In this document: positions 34,143 to 43,109 of the stretch, piece by piece
Numbering within the stretch: position 1 is the first letter of the stretch
Layout of the letters: the number at the start of each line of letters is the position of its first letter
Source of the DNA: Alkaliphilus metalliredigens QYMF
Lineage (GTDB): Bacteria; Bacillota; Clostridia; Peptostreptococcales; Natronincolaceae
Assembly (NCBI RefSeq): GCF_000016985.1
Contig: NC_009633.1
Span: forward strand, 2,046,001-2,110,000
Reading direction: 5' to 3'
Length of the DNA stretch: 64,000 nucleotides
The notes under the pieces: model-generated
The model's input: the letters and a program-made list of their open reading frames with translations, nothing else
What the model was told of the DNA's origin: nothing
Databases searched by the model: none
Program-made: the position numbers and the translations under genes

Positions 34143-35393
34143 ATGGTAACCATGATTCAGTTAGAACTCAAAAAAATGCTAATTCCGCCTATAGCCCTCG
34201 TGTTGATCTTGATGATACTTGCCGTAAATGGGATCGTCCTATTATTAAATAGCGAGGGTAATATTGTAAACCTACAAGATATAGAAATGCAAAGGGTAGA
34301 ACAATCCCAATATGCAGGTGAAATCAATGAAAACTGGAGTAATGTAATACAGGAAAAGCTGAAAAGAAACAGGGAGAATCCCGATAATTTGATGACCGAA
34401 ACTGAGAAGGCACAAGTACGACAGGAGTATTTACAAAGGGGTTATACACAGGAATATATCGATAAGATGGACAATAATAATTTTTTGAAACCAGAGTTAT
34501 TAAATAGCTTATCTTATAACATACTTCAGGATGCCCAATATTTCGCTGGATTTTATAATCATGCCCAGCAATTTTCTGACAACCAAGGGGCGTATTATCG
34601 AAGCGTGTTTGACGGAAAGAAAGGTGAAGACTTAGCGTCTAAGGCTGAAGCAATGTATGGATACCTAGCCCAGGACTATATAGCACATTATAATTACAAT
34701 TTAGGGTGGCATAAACTCAACTTTATGCAAAGTATGATGCCTTTCACCGTGGGACTGTTTTTGATAGTGACAATAGCCACTATATTCTCAAGGGAATATA
34801 GTCAAAAGACAGATAGCCTTTTATTGTCTACAAAGTACGGTAAGAGTAGATTGATTTATGCAAAGCTATTGGCCGCCTTTATATTGGCTGTAGGCTTTTG
34901 GTTAACTGTACAGGTTGTGAATTTACTGGTGACGGCACGGCTGTTTGGTTTGCAGGGGGGAGAAACCTTTGTGCAGGATTGGGTAGTTAACAGCAGTCCA
35001 TTTGCCTTCACACAACTAACAAACTATATTGTAGTAAGTGTAGTGAGTTTTATTGGGTTAATATGCTTTACCAGTGTCATTGTTTTAGTATCAGCGAAAA
35101 CAAAAAGTTCATTTGTTTCAATACTCATAAGTAGCGTGGTTTTATTATTTCCCGTGATGATATCTATACCAAATGTTGATGGTGTGGTAGGTAGTCTTAT
35201 GGGAGAGTCAATGCTTTTTATGCCTGTTAGGATATTAATTGCTACCAATCATTTCACTTTTTTTAGAGCGTATTATATTGGGGGAAACGTTGTTTTAATG
35301 CAGTGGGCAGTAACCATAGTAGCTGTTTTTGCAGCTGTTTTTATGGTAACAATTGCATTTAGAACATTTAAAAGACATCAAGTAGAAAATTAA
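34143..35393 (+). CDS. ABC-2 type permease, paralogue 1
   Basis: A 416-residue membrane protein. One N-terminal helix (~13-32) is followed by a large ~160-residue hydrophilic loop, then about five helices from residue ~195. The loop and C-terminus share clear blocks with the next gene: KGEDLASKAEAMYGYL, MPFTVG, SQKTDSLLLSTKYGKS and a FKRHQVEN end. It starts immediately at the ATPase stop. The cargo is unknown; the system is controlled with an ECF sigma factor. Confidence 0.85.
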   Translation: MVTMIQLELKKMLIPPIALVLILMILAVNGIVLLLNSEGNIVNLQDIEMQRVEQSQYAGEINENWSNVIQEKLKRNRENPDNLMTETEKAQVRQEYLQRGYTQEYIDKMDNNNFLKPELLNSLSYNILQDAQYFAGFYNHAQQFSDNQGAYYRSVFDGKKGEDLASKAEAMYGYLAQDYIAHYNYNLGWHKLNFMQSMMPFTVGLFLIVTIATIFSREYSQKTDSLLLSTKYGKSRLIYAKLLAAFILAVGFWLTVQVVNLLVTARLFGLQGGETFVQDWVVNSSPFAFTQLTNYIVVSVVSFIGLICFTSVIVLVSAKTKSSFVSILISSVVLLFPVMISIPNVDGVVGSLMGESMLFMPVRILIATNHFTFFRAYYIGGNVVLMQWAVTIVAVFAAVFMVTIAFRTFKRHQVEN

Positions 35394-35405
35394 GGGGGTG
35401 GCACG

Positions 35406-36659
35406 TTGAAAGATTTAATTGGATTTGAGATAAGAAAAAGTGTTTTCAGGCCTATGGTTTTTGTTATATTAGTAATAATTCTTTTTTATAACGTATCAAT
35501 GATATTCTATGGCACATTTGATAATGAACCAACCTATGGCATGCCATATAGCACAGAAAAGGTAAACCAATTGAGACAGGAGCAATTAGAATTTGCAGGC
35601 TTCATTGATGAAAAGTGGATACAAAATATAAAAGAGACAAAAGATGCAATACTGTACAATCCAGCCAATCACATAAGTGAGGTGGAGCGAAAGGAAAAAA
35701 CTGAAGAATTACTTGCTCGGGGATTATCGAGGGAAATGATCGACTCAAATATAGTGTTCTTCCTTAAAGAGGAGGTAATGAACAGTCGAGAACTTCAACT
35801 TTTGGAAGGACCTGAAGCAGCATCAAACTTTTACAGGTCGGCAAATGAAATAGGGCAAGAAAAAGCCAACCATTACCGTGAAGTTTATGGTGGGGAAAAA
35901 GGAGAAGCTTTGGCATCAAAGGCAGAAGAAATGTATGGTTATCTAAGTGATGAGTATAAGGCTTATTACGACTACAGCTGGGGGTGGTCAAGGCTTCATG
36001 CTATGCAGACAGTACTACCATTTACGGTGGGTGTATTGCTGATTGTGATTCTGTCACCAATGTTTTCTCAGGAGTATGCCAGAAAGACAGACTCTCTTAT
36101 TTTAAGTGGAAAGTATGGTAAAAATAAAGTAATTAAAGCAAAGATCATCACAGCATTTTTATTATCAATTTTATCATGGGTGATGATGCAGTTGATAAAT
36201 ATTGTTATGATATTCACCTTATTTGGGGCAGAAGGGGCCAGATCATTTCTTCAAAACTGGGCGCAAAATCCAAATCCCTACCCATTCACCTACATGACAA
36301 GTTACTTTGTGATAACTGCTATGAGTTTTTTAGGACTAATATTTTTAACATCCACTATATTGTTTATTTCATCCAGGTCCAAAGGATCGGTTACCTCTCT
36401 AGTCACAGCAGGAGTTGTTGTATTGTTCCCCATAACACTTTCAGTAATATTTACTGGAGAGATCATAACGAAAATTTTTATGTTTATGCCTACTAAGGTT
36501 TTAATAGGTGTAGATCATTTTAAAAACTTCGATGCCTTTTATATCTTTGACAAAGTGATTATGCTGCCTTGGGCAATAGCCTTTGTTTCTGTTGCACTAT
36601 CGATACTCATGGTCATTGGGGCATATTTTAGTTTTAAACGACATCAAGTAGAGAATTAG
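35406..36659 (+). CDS. ABC-2 type permease, paralogue 2
   Basis: A 417-residue protein built like its upstream neighbour, with the same helix-loop-helices plan and the matching blocks KGEALASKAEEMYGYL, LPFTVG, ARKTDSLILSGKYGKN and FKRHQVEN. The pair probably arose by tandem duplication and may form a heterodimer. The start is TTG at 35406 after GGGGGTGG. It is the last gene of the ECF operon. Confidence 0.85.
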   Translation: MKDLIGFEIRKSVFRPMVFVILVIILFYNVSMIFYGTFDNEPTYGMPYSTEKVNQLRQEQLEFAGFIDEKWIQNIKETKDAILYNPANHISEVERKEKTEELLARGLSREMIDSNIVFFLKEEVMNSRELQLLEGPEAASNFYRSANEIGQEKANHYREVYGGEKGEALASKAEEMYGYLSDEYKAYYDYSWGWSRLHAMQTVLPFTVGVLLIVILSPMFSQEYARKTDSLILSGKYGKNKVIKAKIITAFLLSILSWVMMQLINIVMIFTLFGAEGARSFLQNWAQNPNPYPFTYMTSYFVITAMSFLGLIFLTSTILFISSRSKGSVTSLVTAGVVVLFPITLSVIFTGEIITKIFMFMPTKVLIGVDHFKNFDAFYIFDKVIMLPWAIAFVSVALSILMVIGAYFSFKRHQVEN

Positions 36660-36709
36660 GAAGAGTAGGTTATTTGGGTTACCCACAGGATATTCAAAAA
36701 TGAATATTG

Positions 36710-36888
36710 ATAAATTATTGACAAATTATTGACAAAGTCTAGGGTTTGGTGTTAAAGTATAGTAGTAGTGTTTTCATGAAGAAAACACACAACACATTCT
36801 TAAATAGAAGTGTCATGAAGACCTATGTGTAGAGCCCTAGGTTTTTTTTGCGTATTTTTAAAAGTTTATATCATAGAGGGGTTTTTTT
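36710..36888 (+). promoter_or_regulatory. Promoter and structured leader of the ABC importer operon
   Basis: A 12-bp unit AAATTATTGACA is tandemly repeated (about 36712-36734), giving two TTGACA boxes. The second is 17-18 bp from TTAAAGT (weak -10). The following leader contains GTGTTTTC/GAAAACAC, and AGAGCCCTAG plus eight T ends at 36848. CTAGGG (36739-36744) can pair with CCCTAG (36835-36840) if the transcript begins upstream. TCATGAAGA occurs twice in the leader. It looks like a terminator-controlled regulatory leader of no recognised class. Confidence 0.5.
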
Positions 36889-37845
36889 ATGGTAGTACAA
36901 TACACATTTAAAAGAATCGTACATATGGTTGTTATCCTTTTAGGGGTTACATTTCTCACCTTTGCCTTAACCTCTATGTCTCCAAGTGATGCTGCTGAAA
37001 TGACACTCTCAAGACAGGGGGTTGCACCTACTGCAGAGCTACTTGAAGCTACCCGAGAAAAAATGGGCCTCCATGATCCTTTTATCATTCAGTATGTAAA
37101 CTGGCTAAAAGGGGTTTTACAGGGTGATTTCGGAACTTCTTTTCAGCATGGAGATACAGTTTTTGCGCAAATGTCAAGGAGAATTCCTCAAACGATAAAG
37201 CTTACTCTGTTATCTACTGGTGTGATGATTATTTTTGCCTTGCCTCTTGGGATCTTATCGGCTATCTATAAAAACAAACCCATTGATTATATCATTAGAT
37301 TTACTTCGTTTATTGGTATTGCAATGCCGAATTTTTGGCTAGGACTTATTCTAATGCTGGTATTTGGTGTTATGAAACAATGGCTTCCTGTCATGTCTGA
37401 TGGTTCATTAAAATCATCAATACTTCCAGTGGCGACTTTGGCCATACCTATGATATGTAGATATGCTCGTCAAATAAGGGTAGCCATATTGGAGGAAATG
37501 TCTAGTGAATATGTAATAGGAGCAAGGGCTAGAGGTGTAAAAGAATTAGATATTATACTAAAAAATGTGCTGCCAAATTGTGTTTTGCCTGTAATAACCC
37601 TCTTAGGACTATCAATTGGAGGTCTTTTAGGAGGTACAGCGATCATTGAAAGCATATTTTCGTGGCCTGGAGTAGGGAGAATGGCTATTGATGCCATAAC
37701 TGTCAGAGACTATCCTGTCATCCAAGCCTATGTAATCTGGATGACAATAATTTATGTTTTTATTAATTTAGGTGTGGATCTTTTAAATACCCTACTGGAT
37801 CCCCATAAAAGTACAGGGGGTAGAAAAAAATATGCTGAGCTATAA
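36889..37845 (+). CDS. Nickel/peptide-type ABC importer permease (NikB/DppB-like)
   Basis: A 318-residue permease of the binding-protein-dependent family. It has the DppB/NikB layout: an N-terminal helix, the long periplasmic-type segment with GDFGTSF, then helices with RYARQIRVAILEEMSSEYV leading into the EAA-type loop GARARGVKELDIILKNVLPN. It forms the membrane channel with the next gene product. GAGGGG precedes ATG. The substrate (nickel, a metal chelate or peptide) is not settled by sequence. Confidence 0.9.
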   Translation: MVVQYTFKRIVHMVVILLGVTFLTFALTSMSPSDAAEMTLSRQGVAPTAELLEATREKMGLHDPFIIQYVNWLKGVLQGDFGTSFQHGDTVFAQMSRRIPQTIKLTLLSTGVMIIFALPLGILSAIYKNKPIDYIIRFTSFIGIAMPNFWLGLILMLVFGVMKQWLPVMSDGSLKSSILPVATLAIPMICRYARQIRVAILEEMSSEYVIGARARGVKELDIILKNVLPNCVLPVITLLGLSIGGLLGGTAIIESIFSWPGVGRMAIDAITVRDYPVIQAYVIWMTIIYVFINLGVDLLNTLLDPHKSTGGRKKYAEL

Positions 37846-38653
37846 AAGAAAGTATGTCCATGAAAAATTTTATATACTATTATTTTTTGCATCGGCAGGA
37901 GTAGCGGTAACACTTTTGAGCAATTATATTGTTCCCCATGATCCACTGGTCACCAATTTTTCACAAATACTTAAACCCCCAAGCCTAGAATATTTTGGCG
38001 GGACGGATCAGCTTGGACGTTGTGTATTTTCAAGAGTGCTGAGTGGTGCGAAAAACTCTCTTAAGCTAACATTTATTATGACCATGATTGTATCTGTGTT
38101 AGGAACGATTATTGGTATTCTATCTGGATATTTTGAAGGCGTTATAGATACTGTACTTATGCGGATTTCGGATATGCTCCTTGCATTTCCAGGGACTATT
38201 TTTGCTATTGTGCTAGTGGGTATGATGGGACCTAGCTTAGTCAATACAGTTATAGCCTTAGCACTACAAAAATGGACAAAGTATGCCAGGATGGCAAGAA
38301 GTATGGTTCTCACTGCAAAGAGTCAAGATTATATTGTACAAGCAAAGCTATGTGGTGCCAGGACGCCTAAAATACTTTTTACATACATATTGCCTAATAT
38401 TATTTCACCGATTGTCGTATTAGCTACGATGGAAATAGGTCACACCATGCTTTCCATTGCGGCGTTATCATTTCTAGGGCTGGCTTCACAACCCCCAACC
38501 CCTGAGTGGGGATCTATGTTGAATGAGGGGAAGGACTATATTCAAACTGCTCCATGGCTGATGCTCGTGCCAGGGGTAGCAACATTTCTTACGGTTCTTG
38601 TTTTTAATCTTTTAGGTGACAATATGAGAGACGTGCTAGACCCTAAAGAATAA
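37832..38653 (+). CDS. Nickel/peptide-type ABC importer permease (NikC/DppC-like)
   Basis: A 273-residue permease, partner of the preceding protein and overlapping its gene by 14 bp. The N-terminal helix and GGTDQLGRCVFSRVLSGAKNSL are typical of the OppC_N/DppC class. The EAA-loop region is KLCGARTPKILFTYILPN, and a conserved FLGLASQPPTPEWG follows. Six membrane helices are expected. Confidence 0.9.
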   Translation: MLSYKRKYVHEKFYILLFFASAGVAVTLLSNYIVPHDPLVTNFSQILKPPSLEYFGGTDQLGRCVFSRVLSGAKNSLKLTFIMTMIVSVLGTIIGILSGYFEGVIDTVLMRISDMLLAFPGTIFAIVLVGMMGPSLVNTVIALALQKWTKYARMARSMVLTAKSQDYIVQAKLCGARTPKILFTYILPNIISPIVVLATMEIGHTMLSIAALSFLGLASQPPTPEWGSMLNEGKDYIQTAPWLMLVPGVATFLTVLVFNLLGDNMRDVLDPKE

Positions 38654-38700
38654 ATAAAACATTTAAAAGGCATAAGACATGATAATGAGGAGGAAAAGGG

Positions 38701-40266
38701 ATGATGAAAAAAACCGTTTTAGCTTTATTGATTGCTGTCGTAATGGGGGTATTATTATTAACAGGATGTTCAACCAAGGAAGTAGAAACACCTGTTCAGC
38801 AGGACACTGCTGCTGAAAGCACAGAAACAAAGCATGCAAACGTTGGTTTGTTTTGGGTGACAGCCACACTGGACAATACTTCTGGCTATACAGGATGGGT
38901 ATTGAGTCGTATAGGTGTAGCAGAATCTTTAATCCGTATTACAGATGAAATGAAATATGAAGGTCTTATTGCAGAAAGCTGGGAAAATGATGGTGATAAG
39001 ACTTGGAAATTTACGATAAGAGACAAAGTCACCTTTAGCACTGGTAAAAAAGTTGATGCAGAGGCTGTTAAAAAATCAATTCAACGCTCTCTAGATTTAA
39101 ATGAGAGGGCAGGGATGATTTCGCAAATTGACACCATGGAAGCAGATGGACAAACTATTACGATTATAACGAAGGAGCCATACGCTGCTCTTATTGGTAA
39201 TCTTGCAGAGCCTTTGTTTGCAATTATCGATGTAGATGCCGAGAATGCAGATTTTGAAAATGCTCCTATAGCTACAGGGCCCTATGTGGTTGAAGGCTTT
39301 CAACCAGAGGAATCAATAGAGGTTGTAAAAAGCGTAAACTATTGGAATGGGGAAGTAGGCCTAGACGCTATTACCTTTAGACATATACCTGATAGTAATA
39401 CACGAACAATGGCTATTCAATCTGGAGAAGTTGACATAACAGGAAGTATAGATCAAAGTCAGATTAATGTATTTAAGGATAATGATAATTTTATAGTAGA
39501 TGAAATACCTAGTCTTAGAACTTTGTTTGCTTATATTAATCACCAAAGTTCTGTTTTATCGGATTTAAATATTCGAAAAGCGCTTTCCCATGCAATCGAT
39601 AGAGAAAGCTATGCTTTACTGATAGGTGGAACACCTGGAACTGGTATGTTTTCAAATGCACTCCCCTTTGGCAATGAAAAACTAAAAGCAGATGGGTTTG
39701 ATCCTGAAAAGGCTAAAGAAATCTTAGACCATGCAGGTTATACAGACACAAAGGGTGATGGCATAAGAGAAATGAACGGAGAAAACATTGTTCTTGAAAT
39801 ATATCAGACTGGTGCCCATGGTTCATCTGCTCCTGGCATTATTGCTGCCGCTATGCAGGCACAGTTTAAAGAAATTGGTATTGGCGCTGAAATAAGAACA
39901 GTTGAAAATCTTAATGCAATTTATGAAGAAGGAAAATTCGATATTACTTTCTCCAATGACAATACAGGTATTACAGCAGACCCACAGAGCTTTGTGCAAA
40001 TTACTTATAAAGCAGATGCCACAAGAAATTACGGTAAGTATAGCAACCCAGAGATGGATCAGTACATTGAATCCTTAAACAGTGTATTTGACCCACAGGA
40101 AAGATATGAAATTGCTGCTAAAATTTCTCAGATTGCAATTGACGATGTAGCAAACTTTTATATTAACTATATACCTCTTAATATAGTAGGAAATAGCCGT
40201 ATCAAAAACCTTAAACAGCAACCAATTGATTATTATATGATTACACCTGATATAAAAATGGAGTGA
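38701..40266 (+). CDS. Substrate-binding lipoprotein of the nickel/peptide ABC importer
   Basis: A 521-residue lipoprotein (lipobox LTGC|S) of the SBP family 5. Landmarks are WKFTIRDKVTFSTGKKVDAEAVKKS, ATGPYVVEGFQ and LNIRKALSHAIDRE. Family 5 proteins bind peptides, nickel or metallophore complexes. AGGAGG-type purines lie upstream. It overlaps the next gene region by a few bp at its stop. Confidence 0.88.
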   Translation: MMKKTVLALLIAVVMGVLLLTGCSTKEVETPVQQDTAAESTETKHANVGLFWVTATLDNTSGYTGWVLSRIGVAESLIRITDEMKYEGLIAESWENDGDKTWKFTIRDKVTFSTGKKVDAEAVKKSIQRSLDLNERAGMISQIDTMEADGQTITIITKEPYAALIGNLAEPLFAIIDVDAENADFENAPIATGPYVVEGFQPEESIEVVKSVNYWNGEVGLDAITFRHIPDSNTRTMAIQSGEVDITGSIDQSQINVFKDNDNFIVDEIPSLRTLFAYINHQSSVLSDLNIRKALSHAIDRESYALLIGGTPGTGMFSNALPFGNEKLKADGFDPEKAKEILDHAGYTDTKGDGIREMNGENIVLEIYQTGAHGSSAPGIIAAAMQAQFKEIGIGAEIRTVENLNAIYEEGKFDITFSNDNTGITADPQSFVQITYKADATRNYGKYSNPEMDQYIESLNSVFDPQERYEIAAKISQIAIDDVANFYINYIPLNIVGNSRIKNLKQQPIDYYMITPDIKME

Positions 40267-40271
40267 ACCCT

Positions 40272-41060
40272 ATGACTTTGATGGAAATAAAAAACCTGTC
40301 TATCCAATATAATCAGCAATTAGCCTTACATAATTTCAATCTCACAATACAGAAAAATAAAATTATAGCTGTGGTTGGAGAAAGTGGAAGTGGAAAATCT
40401 ACTTTAATTCATGGGATTATGGGACTGTTGCCTAATAATGGAGAAGTGATACAGGGTGAGATTTTATATGATGGGAAAAATCTACTGAAGAACAATTACT
40501 TTCAGTGGAGAAAAACAAGAGGAAACAAAATAGCCCTTGTTTTTCAAGATGCTAGCACATACTTTAATCCAAAAAGAAAAATAGGTAAGCAATTTATAGA
40601 AAGTATTTTAAGTCATAGGAATGTTTCGAGAGAAGAAGCTTATACCATGGCCTGCCAGGCCTTAGAAGATATGTATCTTCCTAGTGCTGAAAGGGTTATG
40701 GATTCATACGCATTTCAGCTTAGTGGAGGTATGAAACAAAGAACTGCAATGGCCATGGCAATGGTAATGAAACCAGATATTCTTTTGGCAGATGAACCCA
40801 CAAGCGCCTTAGATGTTACAATACAGGCCCAGGTGGTTAAACTCATGATGAAGCAAAGGGAAGAAACAGCAGCAGCCATTGTGATCGTAACTCACAACAT
40901 GGGAGTTGCCTCCTACATGGCAGATGAAATAGTTGTAATGAAAAACGGTGTTATTGTAGAACACGGTAGTAAGGATCAAATAATCTACAATCCAAAGCAT
41001 CCCTATACACAAAAACTACTTTTAGCTGTTCCAGAATTGGAGGATGATAGCATTGTATAG
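40272..41060 (+). CDS. ABC importer ATPase (NikD/DppD-like)
   Basis: A 262-residue ATPase. Walker A GESGSGKST, signature LSGGMKQRTAMAMA, Walker B ILLADEPTSALD and H loop VTHN are complete. The C-terminal YNPKHPYTQKLL is typical of the oligopeptide/nickel subgroup. ATG 40272 is better spaced from GGAG than the GTG at 40263. Confidence 0.92.
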   Translation: MTLMEIKNLSIQYNQQLALHNFNLTIQKNKIIAVVGESGSGKSTLIHGIMGLLPNNGEVIQGEILYDGKNLLKNNYFQWRKTRGNKIALVFQDASTYFNPKRKIGKQFIESILSHRNVSREEAYTMACQALEDMYLPSAERVMDSYAFQLSGGMKQRTAMAMAMVMKPDILLADEPTSALDVTIQAQVVKLMMKQREETAAAIVIVTHNMGVASYMADEIVVMKNGVIVEHGSKDQIIYNPKHPYTQKLLLAVPELEDDSIV

Positions 41061-42072
41061 CAAAGAACCTATTCTTGAGATTAAAAATGTAAACAAAAAC
41101 TTTTACGTACAAAAGGGGAGGGGTGTACAGGCTCTAAGAGATATTAACCTAGATCTCTACCCCTCGGAGTGTCTGGGAATAGTAGGAGAGACAGGAAGTG
41201 GAAAGAGTACAATTGCCCGTATTATTACAAATGTTGATACACCCAGTAGTGGTGAGATATACTATCGTGGTGAGAAAATTACAGATGTGAAAAAACAGCA
41301 ATTGAGAAAAAATCACCTTAATATACAAATGATTTTCCAAAATCCTAAATCAACCTTTCATCCTCGAATGAGAATGCAGGAGGCGATAGCTGAACCTTTT
41401 ATAAATTATGGTATCATAAAGAAAAAAGAGGCAATGAAGGCGGCTGTTGGTCTACTGGAATCCATAGGATTGCCACAGATATATGCAAAAAAATATCCCC
41501 ATGAACTAAGTGGAGGCGAACTTCAAAGGATTGCAATAGCCAGGGCTATATCGGTAAAGCCGAAGATCGTGATATGTGATGAAGCTACTTGTGCATTAGA
41601 TGTATCTATACAACAACAGATTGCTGAACTTTTAATGAAATTAAAAGAGGAAAACCATATGTCCTATATATTTATTGGACATGATCTAGCCTTTGTTAAA
41701 AAGGTTAGCCATCGGATCGCGATTATGTATATGGGGGAGATCGTAGAAATAATTGAGTCAAAAAAATTGATTTCCCATAGTCAGCATCCTTATACCAGGT
41801 CATTACTTGAATCTATTCTACCAGTCAAAAGTAGAAGAAAAAATGATATTAAAATTTTAAAGGGATTTATGACAGAGGATTTGAATATAGGAGATGGGTG
41901 TCGCTTTTATTCAAGATGTGAGAGAGCAGAAAATATATGTAGACTAAAAAAAACAAGACTTACAAAGGTGGATGAACTTCATTATTGTGCATGTCACGTC
42001 AAAAATTATGAGGAATTGCAGATAAAAAATGTAGTAGGGGGAGATAGCTATGAAAAAGCTTCGGGAAATTGA
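41053..42072 (+). CDS. ABC importer ATPase (NikE/DppF-like)
   Basis: A 339-residue ATPase. Walker A GETGSGKST, signature LSGGELQRIAIARA, Walker B IVICDEATCALD, H loop FIGHD. The C-terminal oligo-HPY zone includes SQHPYTRSLL and a cysteine cluster (GCRFYSRCERAENIC) seen in OppF/DppF-type proteins, which can bind an Fe-S cluster. TTG 41053, 9 bp after GGAGG, is preferred to ATG 41044. Confidence 0.92.
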   Translation: MYSKEPILEIKNVNKNFYVQKGRGVQALRDINLDLYPSECLGIVGETGSGKSTIARIITNVDTPSSGEIYYRGEKITDVKKQQLRKNHLNIQMIFQNPKSTFHPRMRMQEAIAEPFINYGIIKKKEAMKAAVGLLESIGLPQIYAKKYPHELSGGELQRIAIARAISVKPKIVICDEATCALDVSIQQQIAELLMKLKEENHMSYIFIGHDLAFVKKVSHRIAIMYMGEIVEIIESKKLISHSQHPYTRSLLESILPVKSRRKNDIKILKGFMTEDLNIGDGCRFYSRCERAENICRLKKTRLTKVDELHYCACHVKNYEELQIKNVVGGDSYEKASGN

Positions 42073-42805
42073 AGATTATTGGAATCAAAGAGCAAGGGGT
42101 TTTTCGCTTTCGGTAGTGGAGGAATTAGAAGACGATAAGAAAGATCAGTGGTTGCAGCTTTTTAAGAAATACGGAATGACAGAAAGAAAACTTAAGGTAC
42201 TAGATGTTGGAACGGGTAGCGGTTTTTTTGCTGTTCTTTTAGCCCAGGAAGGCCATGATGTTACAGGAATTGATTATACACCAAATATGCTAAAGCATGC
42301 TGAAGAAACAGCGCGTAAGTTTAATGTTAAGCTGGACTTAAGGCAAATGGACGCACAAAATCTTGAATTTGAAGATGAAAGTTTTGATTTAATTGTAACA
42401 AGAAACCTAATGTGGAACCTTGAATTCCCTGAGAAGGCATATAGAGAATGGATTAGAGTACTAAAAAAAGGTGGGAAGATTATTAATTTTGATGGTAATT
42501 ACTATCTACATCTACATGATGATGTGTATAAAGAAGGCTATGAAAAGATAGAATATGTCCCTGATCGTCAAGGTCATACTAAAAACAACATAGACAATGT
42601 GGACTTTAGTATCATGAGGGAAATAGCCCGCGAATTACCTATGAGTAGTATCAGAAGACCTCAGTGGGACGTAAACACACTTGTTGCTATGGGAGTTAAT
42701 TCAGTATCTGTGGATTTAAGCCAAGGTCGTAAATTTGCGGCAATGGATCAGGAGAATAACGAAATTTATTTAACAAGTGCATTTATGATTTGTGCAGAAA
42801 AATAA
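42050..42805 (+). CDS. Class I SAM-dependent methyltransferase of the importer operon
   Basis: A 251-residue methyltransferase. The SAM-binding motif I is VLDVGTGSGFFAVLLA, motif II GIDYTPNMLKHAEE, and FDLIVTRNLMWNLEFPEKAYREW follows as the post-II region. It overlaps the second ATPase gene by 23 bp, so its job is tied to the imported compound, perhaps modification of a metallophore or a methylated substrate. The substrate cannot be read from sequence. Confidence 0.87.
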   Translation: MKKLREIEDYWNQRARGFSLSVVEELEDDKKDQWLQLFKKYGMTERKLKVLDVGTGSGFFAVLLAQEGHDVTGIDYTPNMLKHAEETARKFNVKLDLRQMDAQNLEFEDESFDLIVTRNLMWNLEFPEKAYREWIRVLKKGGKIINFDGNYYLHLHDDVYKEGYEKIEYVPDRQGHTKNNIDNVDFSIMREIARELPMSSIRRPQWDVNTLVAMGVNSVSVDLSQGRKFAAMDQENNEIYLTSAFMICAEK

Positions 42806-42901
42806 TAGCACTCTAGCAGCTAACTATATAAAGAATAAACTCTAAAGTTAAGAAGATTGATAAAATCATAAATATAATAATGGGAATAAAGGAAATATTG
42901 A

Positions 42902-42942
42902 GGAGGCTAACAGACAAAAAGAATTTGTTAGCCTCCTTTTTT
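42902..42942 (+). terminator. Rho-independent terminator of the importer operon
   Basis: GGAGGCTAACA (42902-42912) pairs with TGTTAGCCTCC (42926-42936), followed by six T. Confidence 0.92.
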
Positions 42943-43063
42943 GTACAAATTACTTACTACTTAAAAACATTTACTTATTTAGCATGAAACCCATGAAAAA
43001 TACAACGGAATAATCATTGATATATGGTGAATTTTGGTGTAACATGAAATTATTAATGCATTG

Positions 43064-43087
43064 ATATATAAATATATGATTATATAT
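43064..43087 (+). promoter_or_regulatory. Inverted repeat upstream of the desulfurase-family gene
   Basis: ATATATAA (43064-43071) and TTATATAT (43080-43087) flank an 8-bp spacer. It resembles ArsR-type operators and the palindrome at 45352, but low complexity makes it uncertain. Confidence 0.35.
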
Positions 43088-43109
43088 TAATGAAAATAGG
43101 GGGGATATA

